DNA of 64,000 nt from positions 316,920,041-316,984,040 of the forward strand of contig NC_081405.1 of NCBI RefSeq assembly GCF_030272615.1. Reading direction: 5' to 3'. Below the pieces are notes generated by a model. The model did not search any database. It was not told the origin of the DNA and saw nothing but the letters and a program-made list of their open reading frames with translations. The stretch comes from Cryptomeria japonica. Its lineage: Eukaryota > Streptophyta > Pinopsida > Cupressales > Cupressaceae. Position numbers and translations under genes: made by a program. This document shows positions 23,963 to 40,400 of the stretch, one piece after another (within the stretch, counting starts at the first letter, position 1; each line of letters starts with the position of its first letter).

Positions 23963-25462
23963 ATACTATATTAAAAAGCACTGATAATTTTTTTGGGTAA
24001 AAGCACAATGTTGTGTAAGACTTTTATAAAGGCACCGACCAACCGAACTAGAACTATTTAATTTAGACCGCAGAAAAGTGACATTTCTAAATTGAATTTT
24101 CGAATGATGTAAACTAACCAAATGTAGAAATATTAATAAAAATTATGTTTGTTATTTTTTAAAAAATTTAGGAAAAAGATTGATATTTTTTTAATAATTT
24201 CGAAGGTAGATTTTTAATTGCTGAAAAATACTGAAAAATCAGGGGTTCTAGTCGGCGCCACACAAGAAAATGAAAATGGACTTATTTTTTTCTAATTTTT
24301 TTTCCAAGAAGAGAACATATATATGCAGTGTTAAATAAATTAAAATTAAAATTTTGATGTATATTTTTCTCATTATAATATTTTGAATTCCAACATAAAT
24401 AAATTTGATACTTTTTGGTCGACAACACCTCTTGACTAGTAAATTTATCATTAACCAAAAAAAAAATAATGTTTTTCAAGAAGATTCTCTCACCTAGTGA
24501 AAAATAATTTTTAAATTTTTTTTTTAATTTTATTCAATATTTATTTTTTAATTTTGAATTAGCCTCTTTTTTTACTTTAAAAGGCTTCTCACAATGTTTA
24601 ATTAATAAAAATTGGGACGATTAGTTTCAAACTTTATAGGTAATCTATCAAGACATATTCTCTTTAGTTGACATGAGGAAAAGTCAAGGATTTTTTTAAG
24701 AGAATGTTGCTGACCAAAAAATAGGCTATAGACATTGGTCCAAAGAGATAAAGGTGTAATCTAGCAATAGTAAATCACAAATAAGTTAAAAGTCTATTAT
24801 CAAAGGGTTGGAATCCTAAAGGGAGATATAGGTAGAAGGTGGAATTGATAGTCACCAGGTGACTAGGATAAGGAAGCCAAGACTAAGGCAATTGATAAAA
24901 GACATACTTAATAAAGGAGATATAAGATATATTGAGATATTAATATAAAAAGTCTACCTTACTACTCTAATACTATGTGATATTTCTTTTCAATGAAGTA
25001 GTTAGATCAGACTTGAAATTGTTGTAATTGATCACCTCAATAGAAATGTCTCTGGGATTTTAGCTTCAACTGGCATAAATCCTTTCAGAATAGGACTCTC
25101 TCTCTCTCTCTCATCTTCCCCACCCTTCCCATTTCTCCACCACCTCTCTCCCCCTCTCTCTCTCTCAAAAACATATAAGTTTCATAACACTTAGGTAGAT
25201 TCCAAAGTGATAACACTAAAGTTTAGAGACCAAAGGTGCATACAAATTAAGTTTCCTTAACCTATATGCATTTTTTTCCCTTGAAGTGGTTCTTTCATCT
25301 TTGCTGCCAATGAGCAATGACTATAATGTTAAAAGCCTATACATGGTTTTTAACGTAAAAAATGTGTATGGATATTTTACACTATAGGCATTGTATTTTA
25401 GGGAACACAAACACATATATTTTAAGGGAATGTAACCTGTTTGAATTTTATTTAGTTAAAGA
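23963..25462. other. AT-rich intergenic stretch without recognised gene
   Basis: No domain, long credible frame or LTR end pair was seen. It contains a TC-rich microsatellite at 25087-25166 and poly-A/T runs near 24130-24550. Confidence 0.6.
25087..25166. repeat. TC microsatellite (interrupted)
   Basis: Two (TC)n runs flank a C-rich spacer (CCCCACCCTTCCC region). Confidence 0.85.
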
Positions 25463-28409
<2,947 letters not shown>

Positions 28410-29010
28410 AAGATCGGCCACCTAAAAGATTTTACAATAAGATCATGACATACATCAACATTACAGTGATATACCATGTCGGCTTTAGACCAAAACAATG
28501 TTAAACAATCCATAAATTATCCTAGTAATGTGTAGAGAACATGTTACATGATACCGGTCCATAACCTAGACCCAAAGAGATTCACCACACCAAGGTGATG
28601 TCTCCAATTAGTCAAGGCACAAACAAAGATGACCTTTTGCATCATGAATTCCATCTAGAAGCCGCACCAACACCACTTATGTATCCTGTCAAAGATTCTC
28701 AGTAAAAGCTCTGTCGATAAAACCCTAAACCCTTACTAATATAGGCTTACTAGAGTGTATGATAGCATTGGATCATCAATTTAATACCAACTGACCAAAA
28801 AATACTCTAGAAACATGAAACACACTAAACCAAATATATTCCACTGATCCAAACATGTCGGTAGTAACCAACTGATAGTCCCTTTTGTCGGTAACTCTAG
28901 TCTTCTACCAATAACCAAAATCTGTCTATTGGTAACCAATCATAACAGGTAGTGTTGACATCAATGACAAAACATCAATGCAACACATAATCAATTCCTT
29001 CATATTTTCA
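28410..29010 (-). repeat. Copia D 3' LTR, truncated
   Basis: Aligns with the right-hand 600 bases of 33507-34745 (from GTCAGCCACCTAAAAGAT to about TTGCCA). About 640 bases of the R/U5 side are missing. The reverse-complement polypurine tract (TCTCCCCCTTTGG) follows at about 29015. Confidence 0.85.
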
Positions 29011-29383
29011 TTAATCTCCCCCTTTGGCATTGATGGCAACACTAGATGTGAAAAAGAAAACATCTAAGTGCCAAGAAATGCTAAAAGTTTCTCATAGAAG
29101 ATATAATAATGAAATACTAAAAAATCCTAGCAGCTCCCTATAAGGAGTGCAGTCCAATCTCAAACTAATCCGAATCTCTCTCCAATATGACATATTATGA
29201 CATTTATTTTTCACATTATGTATATCTCCCCCTTTGACATCAATGCCAAAGATATGACATAGATATCAAAATCTTGTGAATCTCAAAGATGACTAATCCC
29301 CCTCAGTAGTAGCACCACTACATCAATCCAGAGGAAAGGATAAATTTGATGATGCATACCAGACTGATTCTCTGCTCCATCAA

Positions 29384-32300
29384 CTAAGTTTTTGCTGGAA
29401 GGGTAGATACCCCTAACCTATCTCTCAAATATTCAAATGATTCCTTAGATAGCCATTTAGTGAATATATCTGCAATCTTCTCTTTAGTGTTCACATAAAC
29501 CAATTTGACTTCCTTTTCTTTCACCTTTTCTTTTAGAAAGTTATATTTTATTGATATGTGCTTAGTCTTAGAGTCAAATAATGGATTCATAGACATGTCA
29601 ATAGTTGCAGAGTTATCACAATAGATAACTACTGGTTCATTGCAATTTACCTTGATATCCTTCAACATTTGTTTGATCCACAAGACTTGAGTGCAATTAG
29701 TTGTTGCTGCAACATATTTGGCTTCTGTAGTAGATAAAGAAATGCATGACTATTTTTTGTTGATCCATGAAACCAAATTCTTTCGAAGAAAGAAAGCTCC
29801 ACCATAAGTGCTCTTCTAGTCATCATTATCTCTTGCCCAATCTGCATTTGTATATGCACATAAAATGAAGTTATCATCTATAGAGTACCATAAGCCATAT
29901 TCTGTTGTTCCTTGCAAATACCAAAATATCCTTTTTATTGCACATTCATGATTTTCTTTAAGATTACTTTGATATGTTGAAACAATACTTACTGCATTCA
30001 TAATATCTGGTCTAGTCTAAGTTAGATATAACAAGCCACCAATCATAGACTTATACCTTGTCGAATTTACCAGTGCAGATGTGTCTTTAACATATAATTT
30101 CTCACTTGTCACCATAGGAGTACTTACCGGTTTGGAATTATCCATACCAAACTTCTTCAACAATTCCCTTAGATACTTAGTTTGATAGATAAAAATACCT
30201 TTGTCAATTTGAGTAATCTACAAACCTAAGAAAATCCTCATCTCACCAATCATAGACACTTTAAATTCATTCCTCGTATTATTAGAGAATTCCATGCACA
30301 ATTTATTTTCACTCACAAAAATCATCAACAAATACTTCAATAATCAAAATATCATCATCAATGATCTTGTAATATAAATTATTATTAGCACTGCCCTTAG
30401 TAAAACCAAGATTCAAAAGATATTTATTCAACCTTACATACCAAGCTCTAGGAACTTGTTTCAATCCATATAATGCTTTCCTTAACCTGCAAACCATATC
30501 TTTGCCATATGTCAATGAAAATCCATCTGGCTTCTCAATGTATACTTCTTCTTCAAGTTCACCATTCAAAAATGCACATTTAACATCCATCTGATAGACC
30601 TTATAGTTCTTATATGCTGCATAGGCAAGAAATAGTCTAACAACTTCAATTCTAGCTACTGGTGCAAATGTCTCACCATAATCAATTCCTTGCATTTGAG
30701 AATATCCTTTACAAATTAGTCTATCCTTATTTATTACAACTTGACCATCCTCATTTAGTTTATTTCTAAATACCCAATTAGTTCCAATAACATTCTTATT
30801 TTTAGGCCAGGGAACTAAAGTACAAGTCTTATTCTTCTCTATCTGATCTAATTCATCTTCCATAGCCTTTAACCAATATTCATCTTTACAAGCTTCAATA
30901 ATAGATACCGGTTCAATTTGAGAAATAAGACATACCTCTTCATTTTCCATATTTCTTCTTGTCATAACTCCCTTGTTCCTATCTCCAATGATTTGATCTT
31001 CTGAATGATTTAATATTACATACCTTGGTGTCTTTTGAACTTTAGGTTCTCTATTCTGATCACCAATCATAGTTGAATTTTTTGATTGTACTGGTGTAAC
31101 TGTCTCAGTGTCTTGTACCGGTTGATGCATTACCGGATCAGTTATGATCACTTCCACTGTCGGTTCTCTATCATATGATATAGATTGATCTCTTTATTTC
31201 TCATCCACTTTCACATTTGTGGTCTCCACAATTTTCTGCAATCTTTTGTAATAACATGTATATGCTTTTCTCTTAATTGAATATACAAGAAATATTTAAG
31301 AGTAGGTGTATGTCCAAACCATAATTCATAAGGAGTCTTATAGGTTTCAACTTTGATATGAACTCTGTTGAATATGTAGACTATTGTACTCACTCCTCTC
31401 TAGTAGATGTGAGGAAATTTGGCTTCCATCGCCATGGTTCTTGATGCATCCAAAATGGTTCTATTCTTCCTTTCCACTACTCCATTCTTCTTAAGATTAT
31501 GGGGTGTAGATAATTGTCTCCCAGTTCCATTTATCTCACAATAACTATTAAATTCATGAGATGTGAACTCACCACCTTGATCTAATCCTAGACATTTAAT
31601 TTTCAATCTAGTTTTTGTTTCCACCATTGCTTTAAAGATCTTGAATTTCTCAAAAGCTTTAGACTTCTCCCTTAGAAAAGTCACCCACACCATTCTAGAT
31701 TAATCATCAATTATTAGCATGAAGTACCTATCACCTTGAAAGCTTCTGGTCCTTGCTAGACCACATAAGTCAGTATGAATCAAATCAAGCACATCATTAG
31801 ATTTATCATGTATGCTCTAAAAATAGGTTCTAACTTGCTTTCCCAATTGACATTCCTTACATACCAGATTTTGAGGCTTTATAATCTTAGGTATATCTCT
31901 AGCTGCCTTTGTTGAACTAATCTTAACTATACAATCAAAATTAACATGACACAACCTCCTATGCCATAACCAACTCTCATCAATATGAGCAATCAAACAT
32001 GTCTTATCACCGGTGTTCAAGTAAAAGATATTACCTCTAGTTTGAGTACCGGTTGCAATCTCCAAACCACTCTTGTTAATGATTTTGCATTTTCTCTCTT
32101 TGAACTGAAGTTGGAATCCCTTATCCACCAATTGACCAACACTTAAATGATTGTGCTTTAAACCTTCTACATAGTAGTCATTATCAATATTATGCTTACC
32201 ATCCAGAGAAATAATACCGCTACCTTTGATCATACGTTCTTTGTCATCCCCAAATCTGACTTGACCGCCATTGTATTCTTGCAAGGACAAAACATTTCTT

Positions 32301-33448
32301 TTATCTCTAGTCATATGATGTGAGTATCCACTACCAATTATCCATTCATCCTTGTCTTGAAATTTTTCTGCCAGGGCCTTTTCTTCATTCTTGATAATTG
32401 GTTCTAGTTCATCTTCCTTTATAGCATAGAACACGCATTCATTTCCATTATCAGATCCACTAGCAAAGTCTGTTGATGGTTCATCATCTGAGTCATCATT
32501 TACTCCTTCCTCATCTGCTATGTAGCATAGTTTTTTTTTATTGAATCTATATTTGTTTTGATTAGGCTTAAATAATTTTGTAACTCTTTCTTCAAATCTT
32601 GCATTCCTTTCAAGACATCTAGATGCAAAATGACCAATCTTATTACATACAAACCATTTAAAAGGTGCTTTTCCTTCATACTTACTTCATGTCGGTCCTT
32701 TAGATACTCTTCTAGAAAATAAGGCTTCAAGTTTCTCAAATTCTTCATCCCCTTTCCTCATATCTTCCAATTATTTTGCATATAGGACTTTCCAATCACT
32801 TTTGATGGTAGATGATGATGCATGAAAAGAAGGTTGAGACTTTGCAGCTCCAGAGGGTCCAAATTCTTCAAGCTCAAAAGAAGACAATTTCCCAATCAGA
32901 ATGTCTCTGTTAACTAAAGTGTTTGTCATTGTTCTTAGTTCCTTAATTACAGTAGACTTCATCTTGTAAGCCGGTGGTAGGGCTCTCAAAAATTTGTAAA
33001 CAATTTAATCTACACTCAGAGATCCGCCACAATAATGAATTCCCATGTAAATCTCATATACTCTTTCCATAAATGCAACAATTCTTTCATTAGCTTTCAT
33101 CTTCAAGTTTTCATATCTTACCTGGTAACCATCAACTTTAGCAATTTTGAAAGTAGGGTCACATTTATTTAGAGTTTGCAATTTATCAGTCAATCCCATG
33201 TTTTGCTGATCAGTGAGTGCACACAAGAGGGCTTCTCTTTCTCTGTAATCATTTTTCAATATTTTTGTCCAAGTCTGCTAGAGCAGGATTGCCAAATTCT
33301 GGATCATAAGGTATATATATTTTCTCAGTGGTCTCCCAAATATCCTTGCCAAGAAATATAAAATGAGTCTCCATTCAGATTTTCCATCAAGCTTAGGGAT
33401 ATCTCTTTTGAAAATAGCTGCAGGTGGATTTGAATTATTAGTTGCCAT
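29384..33448 (-). pseudogene. Copia D gag-pol polyprotein, inactivated
   Basis: Starts at the ATG at 33448. Gag runs to about 32640 with a damaged knuckle near 32610-32650 (the second knuckle Cys region reads VCNKIGHFAS, in a frame with stops). The protease site (GSGYSHHMT, Cys to Tyr) lies near 32330, and pre-integrase LWHRRLCHVNFDC near 31950, followed by CKECQLGKQVR. Integrase core keeps TDLCG (near 31770), DQGGEF (near 31575) and GVVERKNR (near 31465). RT occupies about 30300-30850 with FVDD near 30320, just before a frameshift. RNase H at 29384-29700 keeps YCDNSATIDMS and KHISIKYNFL. Stops and frameshifts separate these parts. It differs from A and E enough to be another subfamily. Confidence 0.88.
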
Positions 33449-33492
33449 AGGATCTACCTCAAGTGGTTAAGCTTCTACAATAGAGGACCAAA

Positions 33493-33504
33493 TCTCTAAT
33501 ACCA
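33493..33504 (-). other. Primer-binding site of copia D, mutated
   Basis: TCTCTAATACCA differs at two positions from GCTCTGATACCA, the reverse complement of the initiator-Met primer site, and lies next to the 5' LTR. Confidence 0.7.
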
Positions 33505-33506
33505 AT

Positions 33507-34745
33507 TATTAGAATAATTGATGGACAACTGAGAGGGGCGGGGGGGTGAATCAGTTGTCAATAGATTATATTAATCAAACCAGTTTATAACCTTTAACCG
33601 GAGCACATAAACATTAAATACCAGAATAGCAGAAATAGATACTGGTAATCGATAAAACTTAAGTATGAAATAGAGAATCAACACAATGCAACAATACCAT
33701 ATAACACCATGATTTGTACGTGGAAAACTCGATAAAGGGAAAAACCACGGTGGGAAGCCTACCCACAGTCAGATAATACTTCTGCAAAAAGTATGTGATA
33801 CAATAAGGGGCCTGCACATGCAAAAAGGCACATTGCCTAGAGCGTACTACTCATTACAAAGTAGTCTCACTGACTACAGAGAGGTTATTAGCACCTCAAT
33901 ATAATTTGACAACAATCCAAAAGAATAAATTGCCAACGATAGCATCTACCATGCCTGATTACAATCTCGGTTAAGATCAATGCTAGAGGCCTTTGACCTC
34001 TTACATAAACCCAATTTGATCACCTATGATCGACCAAATCTCCTTTGCATACGATCTTTTCATTATTTGTACATTTTATTTGATGACCATGATCTATAGA
34101 GAGATCTTACATAAATTTATACAAACCCTAAGGCCTAAACCAATTAGGTCAGCCACCTAAAAGATATTACAATAAGATCATTACATACATCCACATTAAA
34201 ATGATATACCATGTCATCTTTAGACCAAAACAACATTAACCAATCCATAAATCATCCCAGTAATGTGTAGAGAACACGTTACATGATACCGGTCCATACC
34301 CTGGACCCAAATAGATTCACCATGCCAAAGCAATGTCTCCAATCAGTCAAGGCATGAACAAAGATCACCTTTTGCATCCTGAATTCCATGTAGAAGCCAC
34401 ACCAACACCACTTTTGCATCCTGTCAAAGATTCTCAGTAAAAGCTCTGTTAGTAAAACCCTAAACCCTTACCGGTATAGGCTTACTAGAGTGTATGATAG
34501 AATTTGATCATCAAATCAATACCAACTGACCAAAATATACTCCAAAAACATGCAACACACTAAACCAAACATATTCCATTTATCCAAACATGTTGGTAGT
34601 AACCAACTGACAGTCCCTTATGTCGGTAACACTAGTTCTTCTACTAGTAACCAAAATCTGTCTATCGGTAATTAATCATAATAGCTAGTGTTGACATCAA
34701 TGACAAAAATCAATGCAACACATAATCAATTCCTTCATATTGCCA
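33507..34745 (-). repeat. Copia D 5' LTR
   Basis: In plus orientation runs from TATTAG (mutated TGTTAG) to TTGCCA, 1,239 bases. It contains the GAGAGGGGCGGGGGGGTGAATCAG block and the GTTGACATCAATGACAAA motif near its right end, both shared with other LTRs here. Confidence 0.85.
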
Positions 34746-34975
34746 ATAATATGTATATAAGTATACATATATACATATATATGTATGTATATATATATAT
34801 ATATATGTACATATATATATGTATAAATATATATATTCATACATATATATATACATTTTATATATATGTATATATATACATACATATATATATACACTTA
34901 TATATATACATATATATGTATATATATGTATATATATATGTATATATATATATATATATGTACACATATATTCAT
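34746..34975. repeat. TA/ATGTATATAC microsatellite
   Basis: About 230 bases of TATA runs punctuated with GTATAC and CATACA. It begins at the exact end of the copia D LTR, so the element may have inserted beside or into it. The remaining 34976-35254 holds no recognised gene. Confidence 0.9.
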
Positions 34976-35338
34976 ATATTCATATACTTATTCAAATTAT
35001 TTGTTATTATTTGTTGTTTATACATTTAAATACGTTTTACATCCAATTATGGTTTTTGCATTATTTCAACCTTGTATTAAAGCTCTAAGTATAGTCATAG
35101 CACAAAACCAAAGATCACAGTCAATTGGCTCAGCACACACTGCACGACAGGTGACCTATCCTACTCAAACAAACAACAAGCAAAGGTTATAGGTACTAAC
35201 CCTGCTCCCCCATCGAAGCAACACTATGTGGACACCTAGGACCTATATGCTACTTGTTAGCCTATTTTCATTGATGTCATTGATGTGATTTTGTCTGACA
35301 TGTATTCTTTTAATTTCATCCAACATTTTGCTTCAGTA

Positions 35339-35475
35339 TGTTACAAGTGTGGTTGCCTTTGCAAAAAAAGATTAACCTTTCAATGTCTGATACAACCACT
35401 AGACTTATAGAATCCACAGGAGGTTGTTAAACCATGTTGCAAATCCCCATGAGGGATGCTGGCCCATTGCCAACA
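35339..35475 (-). repeat. TRIM 3' LTR (left)
   Basis: 137 bases, TGTTAC...CCAACA. Matches 41639-41750 apart from substitutions and a roughly 25-base segment missing from the right copy. No 5S rRNA-like segment was recognised, so I do not call it Cassandra. Confidence 0.82.
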
Positions 35476-35543
35476 ATCCCCCTCCCAGTGTCACTCATTG
35501 CGGCCTGCGTGATTCGAACCTATGTCCAAGCTCTGATACCACT
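35476..35543 (-). other. TRIM internal region (PPT and PBS only)
   Basis: In minus orientation it begins AGTGGTATCAGAGCTTGG (initiator-Met primer site at 35530-35541 on the plus strand) and ends with the purine tract CTGGGAGGGGGAT (35476-35488) before the LTR. At 68 bases it has no coding capacity, which is characteristic of terminal-repeat retrotransposons in miniature. A GGTTCGAATC stretch resembles a tRNA T-arm. Confidence 0.78.
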
Positions 35544-36345
35544 TGTTAGGTCCCAAAGACAACTGAGAGGGGGGGGTGAGTTAGTTGTCAAATAATTTTA
35601 AACCAAAAACAACTTAACCAACTTAATTCTTAATACTGGTAAACCAATTCAATATGCCAGTAGATAGTTTTAACAGTTAATTGCTATACCGGTAAGGATT
35701 AGTGCATGAAACATTAACACAAATTCATCCACAACACATAACACCAATATTTGTACATGGAAACCCTGTAAGGGGAAAAACCATGGTGGGAAACCTTACC
35801 CACAATCAGATGATACTACTATAGATAGTAAATAGACATAAATGGGGTCTACACATGCAAAAAGGCCAACTGCCTAGAGCTCACTGCTCAAACACAAAAT
35901 GGGAGTCAGACTAACTAAAATTGGATGGTTAAATCCAATAAGAATGTTAGGTCCCAAAGACAACTGAGAGGGGGGGGTGAGTTAGTTGTCAAATAATTTT
36001 AAACCAAAAACAACTTAACCAACTTAATGCTTAATACTGGTAAACCAATTCAATATGCTAGTAGATAGTTTTAACAGTTAATTGCTATACCGGTAAGGAT
36101 TAGTGCATGAAACATTAACACAAACTCATCCACAACACATAACACCAATATTTGTACATGGAAACCTTGTAAGGGGAAAAACCATGGTGGGAAACCTTAC
36201 CCACAATCAGATGATACTACTATAGATAGTAAATGTACATAAATGGGGTCTACAAATGCAAAAAGGCCAACTGCCTAGAGCTCACTGCTCAAACACAAAA
36301 TGGGAGTCAGACTAACTAAAATTGGATGGTTAAATCCAACAAGAA
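35544..36345. repeat. 401-base tandem duplication in the copia E LTR
   Basis: Copies 35544-35944 and 35945-36345 are the same length and differ at about eight positions by eye, so the event is recent compared with the element. TGT follows AAGAA at both copy ends, a three-base microhomology at the junction. Confidence 0.92.
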
Positions 36346-37004
36346 TGTACTATACAAAATAGCATCTTCATATGCTGGATTTAGTACCGGTGTAATGCTA
36401 ATATGCTTTCACAAAAACCTAGCTTCACCTTCTAATGATGTCTGCATGTATAGCTCTACTTAATCTCGCATATACCTTCACACAATCCTTTTTCGCATTC
36501 CACATTTGATCTTACAAATAAGATCTTACATTTATACCATAACCTAAGACCAATTTTAGTAGGTCGGCTCTACAAGATATTACAATAAAAATATTTTACA
36601 AACAATATAATATCCAATGCAAAAACCGATTGAACATGTTGGCTTAATGCATTTACAACAATAATTAATCATCTCCATAGCGTGGCATGTTGATCTGGAA
36701 AAGATAAACCTGTCGGTGTAACCCTAGACCTATTTGTCGGTAACAGCAAATATGGAACTATGAATATACCAATGAACAAAACTCTAGGACAAGATGTCAA
36801 AATGATGGCTTTGACATAACCATGTGTTTTCCATATCATTCCAAGTGTCGGTGATCATTATATCTTGTTGGTGTACTAGATACTAGTAACTGTGCAATAG
36901 TTACTTGTTTGCTGGTTAATGTTGTTGATTCTCCAATGTGTCAGAGTTGATAAGAGTTTAGTAGGTGTTGACATCAATGACAAAACCATACCAAAATACC
37001 AACA
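35544..37004 (-). repeat. Copia E LTR with internal 401-base tandem duplication
   Basis: In plus orientation runs from TGTTAGGTCCC to ACCAACA. Its first 401 bases are duplicated in tandem (35544-35944 and 35945-36345); removing one copy gives about 1,060 bases, close to the 1,074 of copia A. It is followed by the polypurine tract in reverse complement (TCTCCCCCTTTGG near 37006). This is the only copia LTR of element E. Confidence 0.87.
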
Positions 37005-37427
37005 ATCTCCCCCTTTGGCATTAATGGCAACACAAGATGGAAAAACCATCAAAGTGCCAAAACAAAAATGCCAAATACCAAAAATCAATAATCTCCAAAA
37101 AGATTATAAACAGAAATCAAAATACAGATACAAAGAGTAATAATCTCTCCTAAACAACAATCTCTCCCTTTTAGAGCAACATGTGTTTTCCTTGTGTTTT
37201 TCAAAGTTTTTCCATACCAATCTCTCCCTAAAAGATAATGTGTTTTTCCATAGATATCTCTCCCCCTTTGACATCAAATGCCAAAGTTACAATAAAACCA
37301 AGTTCATATACAAAATACCAATCAATTCAATATACCAACTACTCCCTCTAAGAAGTAGCTTCCCATCAAAGACTGGAATAAAAGATTTCTCTGTTAAATC
37401 TATCGGTTGATGTCAATCATCAATTAT

Positions 37428-40400
37428 CTAAGTTTCTACCAGTGGTGGTTTGACTCCAAGCTGATCTCTGAGATATTCAAAAGTCTCCTTAGGTAAAGGT
37501 TTAGTAAAAATATCTGCAATCTTCTCTTTAGTATTCGCATAAACTAGTTTTATCTCCTTTGCTTCAACATTTTCCCTTAGAAAATTCAGTTTGATACAAA
37601 CATGTTTGGTTTTAGAATGTAGTCCCGAATTCTTAGATATATTAATTGCTGCAGTGTTATCACAATAGATAGTAATAGGTTCCTTGCATTTTACCTTTAT
37701 GCCTTTCAACATTTGCTTAGGCCATAGTACCCGTGTATAGTTAGTTACTACTGCAACATATTTTGATTCTACTATTCATAAAGACGTACAACTGTGTTTC
37801 TTACTCAACCAAGAAACTAATCTGTTTCCAAGAAAGAATGCTCTGCCAGTGGTACTTTTTCTATCATCCACATCTCCTACCCAATTTGCATCTGTGTATG
37901 CACATAATTCAAATTTTTCATCTCTAGGATACCATAATCCAAGATTTATAGTGCCTTGTAAGTACCAGAAAATCCTTTTTACTACTGATTCATGATTTTC
38001 TCTAGGATTACTTTGAAATCTTGAAACAATACATACTGCATTCATAATATCAGGTCTTTTTTGTGTTAAATACAGTAAACCTCCTATCATAGATTTGTAT
38101 CTAGTTGGATTAACAGGTGTAGATTCATCCCTTTGTGATAATTTGTCATTTGTTGTCATAGGTGTGCTTACCGGTTTAGAGTTCTTCATCCCAAATTTCT
38201 TTAGTAACTCTTTTAAGTATTTGGATTGACTCAAGAATATACCTTTATCAGTTTGTGAAATCTACAATCCTAAAAGGAAATTTATTTCTCCAATCATAGA
38301 CATTTCAAATTCTTGTTGCATTTTAATAGAAAATTCTTTACATAATCCATCTTCTCCTCCAAAGATTATATCATCAACAAATACTTCTAAAATCAAGATG
38401 TCATCATTAGTTACTTTATAATATAAATTGATGTTTGCATTTCCTTTAGTAAAACCAATCTTTAAAAGATACTTATCCAATCTTGCATACCAAGCTCTTA
38501 GAGCTTGTTTTAGTCCATATAGAGATTTCCTTAACCTGCAAACCATATCATTATCATCTGTCAAAGAAAATCCATCAGGTTGTTCAATGTATACTTCCTC
38601 TTCAAGATCTCCATTCAAAAATGCACATTTAATATCCATTTGATAAACTTTGTAGTTCTTGTGTGTTGCAAAACCCAAAAATGATCTGATTGCCTCAATT
38701 CTAGCTACCAGTGCAAAGGTTTCATTAAAATCAACTCCTCATTTCTGAGAATATCCCTTACACACTAGTCTTTCTTTATTTCTGATAACCTTACCATCTT
38801 CATTAAGTTTGTTTCTAAATACCCATTTGGTTCCAATTACATTTTTATCTTTAGGTCGGGGAACTAATGTCCAAGTGTTATTTTTCTCAATTTGTTCTAA
38901 TTCTTCTTCCATAGCCTTAATCCAAAATTTATCTTCACATGCCTCATTAACAAATGATGGTTCAATTTGAGAAATAAGACATACCTCTTCATTTGCCAAT
39001 CTTCCTCTTGTCATAACTCCTTAAAACTTGTTTCCAATTATTTGATCTTTAGAATGATTCAGTCTTATGTATCAAGGTGTCTTTGTTTGTTGTTGTTCCT
39101 CAGTTGTTGTGGAATCCTCAAATGATACCGAGGTAACTGGATCTTCATTTTGTACTGGTGTATTTATAGTAGGTTCATTTATCAAAATTTCTATTGCCGG
39201 TTCAAAGTCTATATACCTTGAAGTTCCTCTGAATTGTTCATCAATTTTTACATTTGTACTTTCAACAATTTTCTGCAATCTTTTTTTGGAACATCTATAT
39301 GCCTTGCTCTTAGATGAATAACCAAGAAATATTCCTTCATCACTTCTAGGATCAAACTTGCGCACATACTCATCTCTTCTGATATAACATTTACTTCCAA
39401 AAATTCTGAAATACTTAAGAGTAGGAGTATTACCAAACCATAGTTCATGAGGGGTCTTACCAGTTTCACCTTTGATGTGAACTTTGTTAAATGTATAGAC
39501 TGATGTACTAACTACTTCTCTCCAATATACATGTGCTAGGTTTGCTTCTGATAACATACTTCTTGCTGCATCTAAGATAGTTTTGTTTTTCCTTTCAACA
39601 ACTCCATTCTGTTGTGGTGTCTGAGGTGCTAATAGCTATCTTTTGATTCCATTTACTTCACGAAATGTATTAAATTCCATAGATGTAAATTCACCTCCTT
39701 GATCTGATCTTAAACATTTGTTTTTCTTACCAGTTTCATTTTCTACCATTGCTTTGAACAGTTTGAACTTTCCGAGTGCTTCTGATTTTTCTCTAAGAAA
39801 AGTAACCCAACACATTCTAGAATAGTCATCAATAATTAGCATGAAATATCTATCACCTTGTAAGCTTTTATTTCTAGCTGGACCACATAAATCAGTGTGA
39901 ATCAAATCAAGAGCATTATTGAATTTTTCTGGAATACTTTTGAAACTAGCTCTAACTTGTTTTCCAAATTGACATTCCTTACATACTGTATTATGAGGTT
40001 TGACAATTTTACGTAAATCTCTAACTGCCTTAGTAGTACTGATCTTTACCATGCAATCAAAGTTTACATGACAAAGTCTCTTATGTCATAACCAACTTTC
40101 ATCTATATGTGCAATTAAGCATGTATTTTCATTGTTATTCAAATGAAAGATATGACCTCTAGTCTGATTACCAGTTGCAATTTCCAAACTAGTTCTATGC
40201 ATGATTTTGCATTTTCCATTTTTGAATTGTAACTAAAATCCTTTCTCAACGAATTGACCAACACTCAAAAGATTATTCTTTAATCCTTCAACATAGTAAA
40301 CATTATCAGTGTTATGCTTACCATCAAGAGATATTGTACCCTTACCTTTGATTGAACAAGCTTTGTCATCTCGAAATCTCACTAAGCCTCCATTGTCTTC

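Larger units (their letters stand above)
28410..34745 (-). mobile_element. Ty1-copia LTR retrotransposon D (left LTR truncated)
   Basis: A minus-strand copia element with a partial 3' LTR (28410-29010), polypurine tract, gag-pol pseudogene (29384-33448), a mutated primer site and a full 5' LTR (33507-34745). The left boundary lies beside a CA/TA tract and the right boundary abuts a TA-rich microsatellite. No target duplication can be recognised. Confidence 0.88.

Noticed and set aside
35339-35475. Cassandra-type LTR with 5S rRNA sequence
   Set aside because: No 5S-like box A/C segment was recognised in the 137 bases.
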